From positions 372,001 to 436,000 of the forward strand of contig CAVPFL010000002.1 in the NCBI GenBank assembly GCA_963703745.1: a stretch of 64,000 bases of DNA, written 5' to 3'. This DNA is from AP-15 sp963703745. Lineage in GTDB: Bacteria; Pseudomonadota; Alphaproteobacteria; ATCC43930; CGMCC-115725. Position numbers and translations under genes: made by a program. Positions 50,642-59,953 of the stretch are shown piece by piece. The notes below the pieces were generated by a model that was given only the letters and a program-made list of their open reading frames with translations, made no database searches and was not told the origin of the DNA. Numbering within the stretch: the stretch's first letter is position 1; the number at the start of each line of letters is the position of its first letter.

Positions 50642-52104
50642 CTACTGCTGTTGGTGTGACTTGGGCTGGAAGGTCGAAAAGGCTTCAGCTGGTCGGCTGC
50701 ACGCATCACTTGCGCAAATACGTGGTCGACCAGAAGATCATCCAGTCGGGGGCTCGTTAGCACATGAATTTCGCGTCCGCGCGGCGCGCACCGGCTCGGC
50801 TCGGAAGCGTCGGAGAAAAGGACGACCACAGGGTGCCCCCCGGCTGCCGCGATATGTGTTGCGCCGGTGTCGTTCCCAACGGTGAAAGCGGCCGCGTCGG
50901 CAAGATCGGCCAGCATGGTGAGCCCGGTGCGGCCTACGAGGTCGATCGCTTCGGGGCAAGCTCTACGGATTTCAGCGCCGAGCGGCTCCTCGCCCTGAGC
51001 ACCGATAATCACCGGCAAAGTGCCTGTTGCCCTGAACAGCCGACGGGCCAGCTCACCATAGCGCCTCGCGGGCCAACGCTTCTCCGGATGGCGCGGCGAG
51101 GAGCCGGGGATCAGCAAAAAGTAGGCGAGCCGCTCCAGCCCCTGCGGCAAAGGCAGGGAGGATCCCCCGCAGGCAGGCAAGGGCGTCGGGTAGATCCCGG
51201 CCATCAGCAGCTGTTCGGCCTGCTTGTCGATGGTGTGTTGCGGATCACGCCGCAGATTGGCGTGCGGGTGCGAGCAATGCCAAGCGATTCCCGACCATTG
51301 CGGCGGCGGATAGGCGGGGAGGAACAGCCACGAGTAGAAGCTTGAACGATCCGATGTCTGAAGATCATAAACTCGGTCGAAACGACCGTTGCGCAGGACG
51401 CGACGAAGCGCAGCCCAGCTTGCCAGCTCGAAAGGCTTCGGTCGGTTATCGATGGCGATCTTGTCAAAGAAACCGCTCTGTTGGGCGAGCGCGGCGAATG
51501 CACGGGTGGTCAATAGCGTGATCTCGTCCGCGGCATGATGCCGCCGGATGGCCGCCGCAGGCCCGAGCGCCTGGACGAAATCTCCGAGGGCGCTCAGCTT
51601 GATGACGAGGATCTTACGCCCCGCGGATGACCGCTGGCGCGCCACGAGCCGCGGTCGGCGTGCCGCCAGCGCGTCGAGATCAACAAACTCCGAGAACTCC
51701 TCGAAAGCTTTGAATACAGCCGCGTGCTTCTCCAACTCGACGGCACCAATGCTGGCGAGAAGGCTCCGGACGACGCGGTGCCCCGACGCTACCGCCGGAG
51801 TGTCGCAAGATTTGCACCGCATCCCTATGGCCGTCGCGAGCCCGGCAGACGATAGCAGGATCGACGACCAAAGGCGCCACCGAATGACCGGACGGATCGC
51901 AATGTGGGAGACACAGACGCTAAGACCAGTCTCATCCGTTTTGAACCGCTGGTACAGGTATGCGAGATCGCAGGCGATCGTGTACCGGCGATCTCGTCTC
52001 CGCCGCGCTTCGTTCCACGCGAAGAAGGCGTTGAGGGGCGTACCGGCGGGGAAATCGCCGGCCCCCAGCGGCCGGCGCAAAATAGCGGGATTGACGGCCG
52101 TCAT
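50632..52104 (-). CDS. GT9-family glycosyltransferase (heptosyltransferase-like) with N-terminal extension
   Basis: This protein has 490 residues. From about residue 165 it is a GT9 enzyme: ILVIKLSALGDFVQALGPAAAIRRHH, VYDLQTSDRSSFYSWL, FLLIPGSSPRHPEKRWPARRYGELAR, AIDLVGRTGLTMLADLADAAAFTVGND and TGATHIAAAGGHPVVVLFSDA are typical of ADP-heptose:LPS transferases. The first 165 residues (MTAVNPAILRRPLGAGDF onward) match nothing I know and exceed the usual 320-350-residue length. Its start overlaps the GT4 stop by 4 bp (ATGA), so the long form is probably translated. It likely adds a sugar to LPS or a related glycan. Confidence 0.85.
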   Translation of the reverse strand: MTAVNPAILRRPLGAGDFPAGTPLNAFFAWNEARRRRDRRYTIACDLAYLYQRFKTDETGLSVCVSHIAIRPVIRWRLWSSILLSSAGLATAIGMRCKSCDTPAVASGHRVVRSLLASIGAVELEKHAAVFKAFEEFSEFVDLDALAARRPRLVARQRSSAGRKILVIKLSALGDFVQALGPAAAIRRHHAADEITLLTTRAFAALAQQSGFFDKIAIDNRPKPFELASWAALRRVLRNGRFDRVYDLQTSDRSSFYSWLFLPAYPPPQWSGIAWHCSHPHANLRRDPQHTIDKQAEQLLMAGIYPTPLPACGGSSLPLPQGLERLAYFLLIPGSSPRHPEKRWPARRYGELARRLFRATGTLPVIIGAQGEEPLGAEIRRACPEAIDLVGRTGLTMLADLADAAAFTVGNDTGATHIAAAGGHPVVVLFSDASEPSRCAPRGREIHVLTSPRLDDLLVDHVFAQVMRAADQLKPFRPSSPSHTNSSSWA

Positions 52105-53237
52105 ACGACTTGGCCGTTACTGACCGCGAGCAGCGCGGCTTCTAGCATCCGGGATTGGGCGACCGCGCTAAAGCGCTCGGTCGCCGCTGCCCGGGCGGCG
52201 AGGCCCATCCGGCTGCGCAATGCAGGATCGCCGAGCAGCTGCCGGGCAACCATAGCAATCGCCGGCGGATCGGCCGGGGGGATAAGGAACCCGGTGTTGT
52301 CGTGCTCCACCGCCTCGGCGATCCCGGCGATGTTCGAGCCGATGACCGGTACCGCGCACGCCATCGCCTCGAGCACCACGTTCGGCAGTCCCTCCGAATC
52401 ACCGGTCTGGGCCGCCACGCTCGGGACGCAGATCGCGAGCGCTGCTTTCATTAGGCACCGCACCTCCTGGTTCGGCAGCCAGCCCAGAAAGCGCACACGG
52501 GTCAGCCCGGAAGCCTGGCGTTTAAGCACCTCGACCATCGGTCCGTCGCCGACCAGGACCAGATCCACTGCCGCACCCTCTCGCTCCAAAACGCGCATGG
52601 CGTCGAGCAGATGCCCGACGCCTTTCTTTTCGACGAAGCGGCCGACGAACAGCAGATAGGGTCGCTCCGCGGGCCGCTGAGATCCGCCATCGGCTTCCGG
52701 CTCTATCCCGTAGTGGATGACCTTCAACTTTTCCGCCGGAAAGTTGCGGGCGAGCAGCGCCTCACGGATGTGCTCCGCAACACAGATGATCAACGCCGCC
52801 TCTCGCTGCAATGCTTCAGAGCGCCGTTGGAAGATCGTTGGAACGAACTGTCTGCGGTAGTGACTGTCCTTGGTCGCGTCACCTCCATGGAAGGTGACCA
52901 CCAATGGGAGTCTCAAGGCGCGAGCGATCGGTAACGCTAGCGCGCCGCCGCGGCCAAAATGGGCATGGATCAGTCGCGGCCTCAGCATCGCGAGATCGGG
53001 CGCCGACGGAACCCGCCCGAGCTGCTTGAACATGAGCCGGTCGACTACGCCGGCGACACCGCGCCGGCCGAGCAAAATCGGTTCCGCCCCGAGGTCCGGC
53101 AGGCCGACGTCCTTCCGACAGCCGATCCAGACCGGCGCCAGACTGCGAAAGCCGATATATTGTCGACGCAGGAAGTGGGCCTCCGAGCGCGGGACGATAC
53201 GGTCTCGATAGACGAGCAGTGCGCTCCGGTCTGTCAA
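52101..53237 (-). CDS. GT4-family glycosyltransferase
   Basis: This cytoplasmic or peripheral GT-B transferase has 378 residues. Its acceptor half contains IHAHFGRGGALALPIARAL and LVVTFHGGDATKD. The donor half has LLFVGRFVEKKGVGHLLDAM, LVLVGDGPMVEVL and the nucleotide-sugar E-x7-E block GDSEGLPNVVLEAMACAVPVIGS. NTGFLIPPADPPAIA follows, as usual. TTG 53237 is the likely start. It is 7 bp from the O-antigen ligase-like gene and overlaps GT9, so all belong to one operon. Confidence 0.93.
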   Translation of the reverse strand: MTDRSALLVYRDRIVPRSEAHFLRRQYIGFRSLAPVWIGCRKDVGLPDLGAEPILLGRRGVAGVVDRLMFKQLGRVPSAPDLAMLRPRLIHAHFGRGGALALPIARALRLPLVVTFHGGDATKDSHYRRQFVPTIFQRRSEALQREAALIICVAEHIREALLARNFPAEKLKVIHYGIEPEADGGSQRPAERPYLLFVGRFVEKKGVGHLLDAMRVLEREGAAVDLVLVGDGPMVEVLKRQASGLTRVRFLGWLPNQEVRCLMKAALAICVPSVAAQTGDSEGLPNVVLEAMACAVPVIGSNIAGIAEAVEHDNTGFLIPPADPPAIAMVARQLLGDPALRSRMGLAARAAATERFSAVAQSRMLEAALLAVSNGQVV

Positions 53238-53244
53238 AACTGCC

Positions 53245-54609
53245 TCACTCCGCCGCGGTCAGCGGAGCGACGTGCTCCGCCGCCACTTGCCGCGCGGCAA
53301 GCACAACGTAGGCAGCTGCGATAAACAGGCCGCTGAGAAACCACTCCTGCCAGATCCCGAAGCTGACGAGCCCAACTGACACCGCCGCAGTGGTGGTTCC
53401 GGCGATCATCGCTTGGGCGGGCCGAGTGCGCCAGGCCGGCCTGCGAAAGGCCTGCCAGATCGCGAAAGTCAAAGGGCCGAAGCCCAAGGCAACACCGACG
53501 CCACCGAGCTCGAGCCAGACCTGCAGTATGGCGTTATGCGAATGGAGCGGCAGGGCTTGGCTAGACAGCGCAATGCCATCGGGCCGGTCGGCGGCGTCGC
53601 AGTGATGAATGATCACTTGCGAGGTCCCCCCGGGTAGCCGGCGGGCCGCGTCGAGCCCCCAGCCGGCAATTGGACGCTGCTCAATGTGCTCTGCGACAAA
53701 ACTCCAGATCTCGAGCCGGTGCAAGGCCGATGGCTTGTGGTCGGCAAGCCAGCAAGTCGCCTCGGCGCTGAGCGGCACAGGAAACACCCATGGTAACGCG
53801 ACTGCCGCTAAGCCCAACGAGGTGAGCGCAACCCAACGCAACCGGGGCAGAATGAGAACCGTGGCGAGCATGAGAAGACCCGCGGCGAGCGCGACCTTGG
53901 CCGATAAGCTCGATGTCTCTAGGATGGCGATGGTGGTCACGAGCACGTATGCGGCTGCCAAGCGGTGGTCACCGAGCCGCGACAACCCCACCAGCACCGG
54001 AACCATGAGAATGGCGTTGAGTGTCGCGGCGCGCCCATAGGCGAGAGCCGGATCGGTGAGAGCTGGATCGATGCCGCCCAACCCAGGCCGGTTGAGAAAG
54101 AGCGCCAAATGACCCCCCGATGCCAAGTCGGCAGCGACGACCGCGCCCGCGGCAGAGAGCCCTAACGCGGAGGCCCGTAGCGGCAGGCGTAGCCGCTCGA
54201 GCGGCAGCAAAGCAAAGCTCGTCACTAGGACGAAACCGCCCAAGGCCAACGCCGCCACGCGCAGCATCACATCAGCACTTGCCCAACCGTCCAGCGACCA
54301 AGCGGCGGACGCAAGCATCCAGACCAGGAGCGGCACGACCATCGCGAAGGCCCGGGTGCTCAGCGCCACGATCGGCAGGCAGTCGTCTGGCGATGCGATT
54401 AGCGAGACAAATGCCAAGGTCAGCATCGCGGCAACTGTTCCGAGCGACGCGGCATAGAGCAGCGGGCCGAAGGCCAGGCACAGCAGGCTGAGCGGAATGT
54501 CCTTGCCGGTGATTTTGAGCGAAACTGACTTGGCCCGCGGAAATGGAGATGTCCAGCGACAGTCAGCGGTCGATTCGGTAGCTGGGGTCGACCGCCTCGA
54601 CGAACTCAT
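53245..54609 (-). CDS. O-antigen ligase/polymerase-like membrane protein
   Basis: This protein of about 454 residues has 10-12 helices. Its signature periplasmic loop ends LPLHSHNAILQVWLELGGVGVALGFG, the Wzy_C/WaaL motif with the catalytic-type histidine. WSFVAEHIEQRPIAGWGLDAARRLPGG precedes it, as in many WaaL/Wzy proteins. The enzyme joins polyprenyl-linked glycan to lipid A-core or polymerises repeat units. The start is uncertain: ATG 54609 (MSSSRRSTP) is used, and the TTG at 54654 would add 15 residues. Its 5' end overlaps a short ORF. Confidence 0.85.
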   Translation of the reverse strand: MSSSRRSTPATESTADCRWTSPFPRAKSVSLKITGKDIPLSLLCLAFGPLLYAASLGTVAAMLTLAFVSLIASPDDCLPIVALSTRAFAMVVPLLVWMLASAAWSLDGWASADVMLRVAALALGGFVLVTSFALLPLERLRLPLRASALGLSAAGAVVAADLASGGHLALFLNRPGLGGIDPALTDPALAYGRAATLNAILMVPVLVGLSRLGDHRLAAAYVLVTTIAILETSSLSAKVALAAGLLMLATVLILPRLRWVALTSLGLAAVALPWVFPVPLSAEATCWLADHKPSALHRLEIWSFVAEHIEQRPIAGWGLDAARRLPGGTSQVIIHHCDAADRPDGIALSSQALPLHSHNAILQVWLELGGVGVALGFGPLTFAIWQAFRRPAWRTRPAQAMIAGTTTAAVSVGLVSFGIWQEWFLSGLFIAAAYVVLAARQVAAEHVAPLTAAE

Positions 54610-54793
54610 CGGATACCCTGTCGAGTTGCGCGGATAATGCGAGAGCCGGTGCAAGTTGAAAGAGGTGGGGCTTGAAACGCGGCACGCCTCGTAACAGAGC
54701 GAGAAGCTCTCGTAAATAGCCTGCCCGTGCTAAGCAACAGACCATGGGCGCCTGGTAACGAAAGCTCGCTCCTGCGACGAGGAGCGTCATCAA
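54563..54793 (-). CDS. Short ORF upstream of the ligase gene, uncertain
   Basis: This 76-codon frame (MMTLLVAGASFRYQAPMVCC; YLRELLALLRGVPRFKPHLF) overlaps the ligase start by 47 bp. It could be a relic of a glycosyltransferase C-terminus or a chance frame. The remainder of the gap, 54794-54989, holds TTGACA at 54805 on the plus strand but no clear -10, and no gene. Confidence 0.25.
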   Translation of the reverse strand: MMTLLVAGASFRYQAPMVCCLARAGYLRELLALLRGVPRFKPHLFQLAPALALSAQLDRVSDEFVEAVDPSYRIDR

Positions 54794-54989
54794 GTCTTCG
54801 CCCTTGACACGGGCGTTGTCGGACGGCTTGCTTCTCCGGACAGTGGAGAGTCCGGCACTCGAAGCACGAGACTCAATTCCAGCAATTCACCGATGACTAC
54901 CGGTTCTTACCGCCATAGGCCCTTTTTGCCGCAGCATTTCTCCGTTTTTCGATGATGCGGTACGTTGTCGAACCATTCGCGGTGGCGGA

Positions 54990-56171
54990 ATGAGCCTGCC
55001 GGCGAGTTCCGCGGCGGTCGTTGGTCGGGAGCGAGCACTCGCTTCTTCGGTCACGTCCCGGCGAACGACATCGAGGGCAGGGCCGGAGCTCACCATCGTC
55101 GTTCCGACGCTCAACGAGCGCAACAATGTCGGTCCTCTGATCGACCGGCTCGATCGGCTGCTCGAGGGGGTCGACTGGGAAGCGGTGTTCGTCGACGACG
55201 ACTCGGCCGACGAGACGGCGGAACACCTGCGCGACCTCGGCCGCACCGATCGGCGCATCCGCTGCATCCGCCGATTCGGCCGGCGCGGTTTGAGCTCCGC
55301 CTGTATCGAGGGCATCCTATCGACTTCTGCGCGCTACATCGCGGTTATCGACGCCGATCTACAGCACGACGAAGCTTTGCTGCCGCGCATGCTCGAGATC
55401 TTGAAACGAGGGCAGACCGATCTCGTGGTGGCGAGCCGATATTTGGCATCCGGCGCCGCAGACGGTCTCTCCACAAAGCGTCGTCGCGCGCTCAGCCGCG
55501 CTGGAGTGCGGCTCGCCCGGGTGCTGCTGAAATCCGATATCACGGACCCGGTCAGCGGCTTCTTCATGATGCGGAGCGAGGTGGCGGATAAGTCTGCAGC
55601 TCGGCTGTCCGGCGTGGGGACGAAGATTCTTATCGATCTTTTGGCTTCAGCGCCGGGACCCTTATCGGTGACCGAGCTGCCGTATCGGTTCCGCGGGCGA
55701 AATTCCGGGAGCAGCAAACTCGATTGGTTCACCGTACTCGAGTTCCTGGCACTGCTCGTCGAAAAGGCTAGCGGCGGCTACCTCCCTTCGAAATTCCTGT
55801 TGTTTGGTACGGTCGGGGCCAGCGGGATGGTCATTCATCTCGTCGTGCTGCGCCTTCTGCTGGCTGTTGCCGGCACCGGCTTTGTGTGGGCTCAGTCGAC
55901 CGCGACGGCGACGGCGATGGTTTGGAATTACTTTTTGAACAACACCTTGACCTATCGTGACTTTCGGCTCGTCGGCTGGGCCACGCTGCGCGGCCTCGTA
56001 TCATTCATGCTGATCTGCGGTCTCGGCGCTGTCGTTAATGTCTTGGTGGCTCGCGACCTTTATGTGATGACGCAGATGTGGTTGTTAGCGGGGGTTGGCG
56101 GAGCTGTAGTTGGTGCGCTCCTGAATTATTCCCTTACTTCGATGTTTACTTGGGGTCGGCGTCTCTCGTAA
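54990..56171 (+). CDS. GT2 glycosyltransferase fused to GtrA-like membrane domain
   Basis: This protein of 393 residues is of dolichyl/undecaprenyl-phosphate sugar synthase type. The GT2 domain reads LTIVVPTLNERNNVGPLIDRL, VFVDDDSADETAEHL, AVIDADLQHDEALLPRML (DxD-type), VVASRYLASG and DPVSGFFMMR. From about residue 265 a GtrA domain with four helices follows (KFLLFGTVGASGMVIHLVVL; VWNYFLNNTLTYRDFR). Such fusions load a sugar on polyprenyl phosphate and may flip it, supplying GT-C transferases like the large membrane proteins nearby. The first 30 residues are unconserved, so a later start is possible. Confidence 0.92.
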   Translation: MSLPASSAAVVGRERALASSVTSRRTTSRAGPELTIVVPTLNERNNVGPLIDRLDRLLEGVDWEAVFVDDDSADETAEHLRDLGRTDRRIRCIRRFGRRGLSSACIEGILSTSARYIAVIDADLQHDEALLPRMLEILKRGQTDLVVASRYLASGAADGLSTKRRRALSRAGVRLARVLLKSDITDPVSGFFMMRSEVADKSAARLSGVGTKILIDLLASAPGPLSVTELPYRFRGRNSGSSKLDWFTVLEFLALLVEKASGGYLPSKFLLFGTVGASGMVIHLVVLRLLLAVAGTGFVWAQSTATATAMVWNYFLNNTLTYRDFRLVGWATLRGLVSFMLICGLGAVVNVLVARDLYVMTQMWLLAGVGGAVVGALLNYSLTSMFTWGRRLS

Positions 56172-56249
56172 GGGTGGTGTACGTCGCGCTTTCGCGGCGA
56201 CGTATGATTGAGGCATCGTGGTGCGTTTCTGAGAGCGCGCAAGACCGCG

Positions 56250-56909
56250 ATGTTCAAAGCCGAGGCCTGCTGGCTCCGTTGCGCGCTCGACGCATTCCCG
56301 CCCGAGCGCCTCTCGCCGCTGCTCAACCTGGGGAGCAGTTCGGTCGAAGTGCGCGAGGGCATACAACCGTGGATTGAGGATCAGGTGTTCCTCCCGTTGC
56401 GCGAGCGCAACGTCGAGGTCGTCCACGTCGATATGCGTGAGCTGCCAGGGGTCGATGTGCAAGCCGATCTGACCGATCCGGCCGACCTCCGGCGCTTGCG
56501 TGCGCTTCGGCCGCGGGCGTTGCTCTGCTGCAACCTCCTCGAGCATGTTGTCGAGCCGGATCGGTTGGCCTGTCACTGCCTCGATTTAGTGGCGGCAGGT
56601 GGGCTCCTCTTCGTTACGGTACCCTTCAGCTATCCTTACCACCGGGACCCGATCGACACGATGTACCGACCGAACCCGGCGGAACTCGCCGAACTGCTGC
56701 ACGGTGCTCGATTGCTAGATAGCACAATCCTCGGTACCGGCGTGTCGTATCTCGACGCAGTGCGGGAGCGGCCGTGGCTCTTGCTGCGTCATCTCTGGCG
56801 CTTACCTATTCCTTTCCTGTCCTTCGAGAGGTGGAAGCGCTCAATGGCGCGGCTCTACTGGCTCGCGGCCGAATATCGGATTACCTGCGCGGTGTTCGAA
56901 AAGCTCTAA
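56250..56909 (+). CDS. SAM-dependent methyltransferase-like protein
   Basis: This protein of about 219 residues has LSPLLNLGSSSVEVREGIQ as the SAM-binding loop, VEVVHVDMRELPGVDVQADLTDP as the acidic second strand, LLCCNLLEHVVEPDRLACHC and GGLLFVTVPFSYPYHRDPID. It fits class I methyltransferases of surface-polysaccharide loci. ATG 56250 (MFKAEACWL) is preferred; an in-frame start at 56208 has no better ribosome site. It follows the GT2-GtrA gene on the same strand. Confidence 0.75.
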   Translation: MFKAEACWLRCALDAFPPERLSPLLNLGSSSVEVREGIQPWIEDQVFLPLRERNVEVVHVDMRELPGVDVQADLTDPADLRRLRALRPRALLCCNLLEHVVEPDRLACHCLDLVAAGGLLFVTVPFSYPYHRDPIDTMYRPNPAELAELLHGARLLDSTILGTGVSYLDAVRERPWLLLRHLWRLPIPFLSFERWKRSMARLYWLAAEYRITCAVFEKL

Positions 56910-56963
56910 TATCGGGTACGCCGCCGGTTTCGAGTGACCAGTGATCTGCGAGGAATTTGCGGT

Positions 56964-58181
56964 ATGAACGCGGCTTTCAACGAACTGGCCGAATGGGTGA
57001 CGCGGGCAGGCTTAATCGGCCGCACCGAAAGCGAGCTGATGGCTGGCTTCTGCCGGCGCATTGCCGACGGCGGCGTTCCCCTGGCTCGTGCCCTCGTCGT
57101 TCTCGACACTTTGCATCCGATTTACGAAGGCCGCGCCTTTCGCTGGCGCGCCGATGTTCCCGAGACGGCAGAGGTACTCGATTATGGGCGGACCAACGAA
57201 GGGGAAGCAGCCGAAAACTGGCGCCGCAGCCCGTTTTTTCACCTGCTGCAGACGGGCGGAACCGAAATGCGGCGCCGCTTGGCGGCCGGTGACCTAGCCG
57301 ATTTTCCCGCAATTGCACAAGCCCGTGACGAGGGCGCTACCGACTATCTTGTTTTCGTCCACCGCTTTGCTGCCGAGGGAGTCATCGGCGAGATGGACTG
57401 CGTTTATTCAGCCTGGTCCAGCGATGCGCCCGATGGCTTCGCCGGGGATGACGTCACCGCGCTGAGACGGCTTGCGCCGTTTCTCAAACTGGCCGTCAAG
57501 TCAGCCGCGCTCGCCCGGATTGTTGGGACGCTCGCGGAGACCTATCTCGGCCGCGACGCTGGTCGGCGGGTTATGAGCGGTCGGATCGTGCGCGGCGTCG
57601 CCGAAAAGATCGGTGCGGTGCTGTGGTACAGCGATCTGCACGGTTACACCCAAATTTCCGACAATTCGCCCCCGGAGCAGATCATCCCGCTCCTCAACGA
57701 CTACGCCGAAGTAGTCGTGTCCGCCGTGCACGGTCATGGCGGCGATGTGCTGAAGCTGGTCGGCGACGGTACTCTCGCTATTTTTCCTGCCGATAACCGC
57801 GAAGAAGCCTGCCTCGGAGCGCTCGCTGCAGCGGTACGGGTGCGCGACGGCGTTGTCGAGCTAAACGGTAAGCGCGCCGCGGCGGGTTTGCCGACCACCC
57901 AGGTCTATCTGGCACTTCATGTAGGCGATGTTTTCTACGGCAACATCGGCAGCAAGGATCGCCTGGATTTCACGATAGTCGGCCCGGCGGTCAACGAGGT
58001 CAGCCGGATCCTGGCGTTGAGCCGGTCGGTCGAGCAGGATGTCCTGCTCTCGGCGAGTTTCGTCAACGCCCTCGGCTCGGCGATGCGCCGTCGCCTAGTC
58101 TCGATCGGACGTTACGCACTGCGCGGCGTGGCGCAGCCGCAGGAGCTGTTCATCCCGGAGCCCGAATTCGCAATCCCGTAG
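56964..58181 (+). CDS. Class III adenylate/guanylate cyclase with N-terminal sensor-like region
   Basis: This cytoplasmic protein of 405 residues makes cAMP or cGMP from a nucleotide triphosphate. The N-terminal 200 residues have no named domain but resemble the helical front part of other alphaproteobacterial cyclases (WVTRAGLIGRTESELMAGFCRRI; LARALVVLDTLHPIYEGRAF). The catalytic domain has the metal Asp in VLWYSDLHGYTQISD, then HGHGGDVLKLVGDGTLAIF with the second metal Asp, and YGNIGSKDRLDFTIVGPAVNEVSRI. ATG 56964 follows GAGGAAT. It precedes an unknown gene by 128 bp. Confidence 0.92.
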   Translation: MNAAFNELAEWVTRAGLIGRTESELMAGFCRRIADGGVPLARALVVLDTLHPIYEGRAFRWRADVPETAEVLDYGRTNEGEAAENWRRSPFFHLLQTGGTEMRRRLAAGDLADFPAIAQARDEGATDYLVFVHRFAAEGVIGEMDCVYSAWSSDAPDGFAGDDVTALRRLAPFLKLAVKSAALARIVGTLAETYLGRDAGRRVMSGRIVRGVAEKIGAVLWYSDLHGYTQISDNSPPEQIIPLLNDYAEVVVSAVHGHGGDVLKLVGDGTLAIFPADNREEACLGALAAAVRVRDGVVELNGKRAAAGLPTTQVYLALHVGDVFYGNIGSKDRLDFTIVGPAVNEVSRILALSRSVEQDVLLSASFVNALGSAMRRRLVSIGRYALRGVAQPQELFIPEPEFAIP

Positions 58182-58309
58182 TTCCGCCGACGGAAACGAC
58201 TGCGTCTAACTCATGGCCGTCCTGCCCTTGCGGTTGTTTACGACCGCGTCGCGGGGGCGGTACGCTCGCTTGGCGGGACATACCCTGCTGCCAGCGTAGA
58301 GAATCGGCA

Positions 58310-59860
58310 ATGCTACTCAATCAAGACGAGATTCGCCGGGACAAGACGTTTGACCTGCTGACCGAGGCGATTTTGGAGCGCGATCAGGCGCGCACCACCG
58401 ATCTGTTCTTCGGGATGGTCGCACGCGACGGGCGCTCGGTCGGTGAGGCACTCAGCGTTGTAACGGCCGCTGAAGCGCCGTTCGTTCAGGTGCCGAGCCA
58501 CATCAACGTCCGCGAGGGGCAGATCACCCTGATCAACAACGACCACACGATTCTTGGCCTTCGGGCGTCGGCTTATCTGATGCCCTATCTGCCTCAGAAA
58601 TATCGATTGCTGCCGTTGTTGCAGAGCGTCTGGTACATCCCCGCCGGGCTCGATATCTGGAATCAACTGCTCGGCAAGTATCCCGGCCGTTATGCGACGA
58701 TGAAGGGTATCATGGTGCCGCCACCGAGTTATGGACCTGTCGTGTGGAACGCGGACCGGGAGCCGATCCGCGAGAAGGGTACGCTCGAGGAACGGCTGCA
58801 CCAGCATATGATCGCCACGGTGAGCGGCGATTCGCCACGGTCCTACGGCTTGTTTCTGGGTCTCGCCGAAGACGAAGAAGTTCGTCCGAAGCTCGCCGAT
58901 CAGCTGCAGTATCTGGGCCTCATCGATCTTCAGGACACGGTGATTGGCCGCAAGGCGCGCAATACCGGCCACAAGGCGATCCGAGCTCGCTCGATTACCG
59001 ACCTCGCCGATTTCATCGGGTGGGAGCGCTCGCACGGGGTTTATTACATGGGCGTTCCGGACATGGCGATCGGTCCGCTCTACTACTCTCTCTATGACGC
59101 GGTCTGCGTCCGGATAGGCGCCGAATTTCCCGACGGCGGGACCAACCTCAAACAGACCAATCAAACCCCGCTAAACCCGGCCGAAGTCGAGGAGATGGTT
59201 CGACAATTGATGGAGGCCGATGCCGACACGGTGTGGAATCTCCTCACCAACCACCTAAAGAACGGCAAATCGATCAGGAGCCTCGGCGACGCGATTCAGA
59301 TTGGTGCGGCCGAGCTGATCCTGCGCACTACAGTGCCACGGCAGTTCACCAACGGGCAGCATCCCTTCGATTACTGCAACGTCGCGAACAACTGGATTAG
59401 GTCGAGCAACAACCCCTACCAGCCGCGCATCCTCTACTTGATGGCCAGCTTCGTCAACGACGTGGCGCACGAAAACAAGCTGCAGAGCTCGGTGATCGAG
59501 CGAGAGGGTGCCGGTTTCGATCTTTCGGGCCGAGCGCCCGATGCCCTGTTGCACGACCTGGACGAGGCGATTATGGCGCTCGATTTCCCGCGCTCCACGG
59601 CTCTCGCAAATGCCTATTTGCGAACGGATGCGGACCGCCGCGCCTATCAAGCCACCGTGGCGCTCTGCGCCTGCCGCTTTCAGGACGACCCGCACAACCA
59701 GAAGATCACGATCTCGACCTTCGAGGAATATGGCCAGAACTCGACCCATCTCCGCGATCGCTTGCTGCTCGCTAGCGCACGGCTACTCGCGGGCTGGGTG
59801 AAGATGCCGGGCGAGCGGGATTGTTTTGCCCGGTTCGAAAAGGATTGGATCTACCACTGA
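58310..59860 (+). CDS. Conserved protein of unknown function, distant relative of the 16-kb gene
   Basis: This soluble protein of 516 residues is not recognised. Blocks such as GDAIQIGAAELILRTTVP, NNWIRSSNNPYQPRILYLMA and NQKITISTFEEYGQNSTHL align by eye with GEALSIGAAGLFMRSLGG, NLRRWLLRQDGL and HQSIVEEYNTTREPW of the protein at 16135-17622. They keep the same order and similar spacing. Fewer His clusters are present here (QVPSHINVREG, NNDHTILG, GQHPFDYCN). It follows a cyclase gene, but a functional link is only positional. Confidence 0.68.
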   Translation: MLLNQDEIRRDKTFDLLTEAILERDQARTTDLFFGMVARDGRSVGEALSVVTAAEAPFVQVPSHINVREGQITLINNDHTILGLRASAYLMPYLPQKYRLLPLLQSVWYIPAGLDIWNQLLGKYPGRYATMKGIMVPPPSYGPVVWNADREPIREKGTLEERLHQHMIATVSGDSPRSYGLFLGLAEDEEVRPKLADQLQYLGLIDLQDTVIGRKARNTGHKAIRARSITDLADFIGWERSHGVYYMGVPDMAIGPLYYSLYDAVCVRIGAEFPDGGTNLKQTNQTPLNPAEVEEMVRQLMEADADTVWNLLTNHLKNGKSIRSLGDAIQIGAAELILRTTVPRQFTNGQHPFDYCNVANNWIRSSNNPYQPRILYLMASFVNDVAHENKLQSSVIEREGAGFDLSGRAPDALLHDLDEAIMALDFPRSTALANAYLRTDADRRAYQATVALCACRFQDDPHNQKITISTFEEYGQNSTHLRDRLLLASARLLAGWVKMPGERDCFARFEKDWIYH

Positions 59861-59953
59861 ACAGCCGAACGCGGGTTATCGACTGCTTTGAGGGCCGCGA
59901 AGGCGTCGCGCCGCCCGATGTTCATCACCAAAGTGCTGGCGTGCGATGGGATT

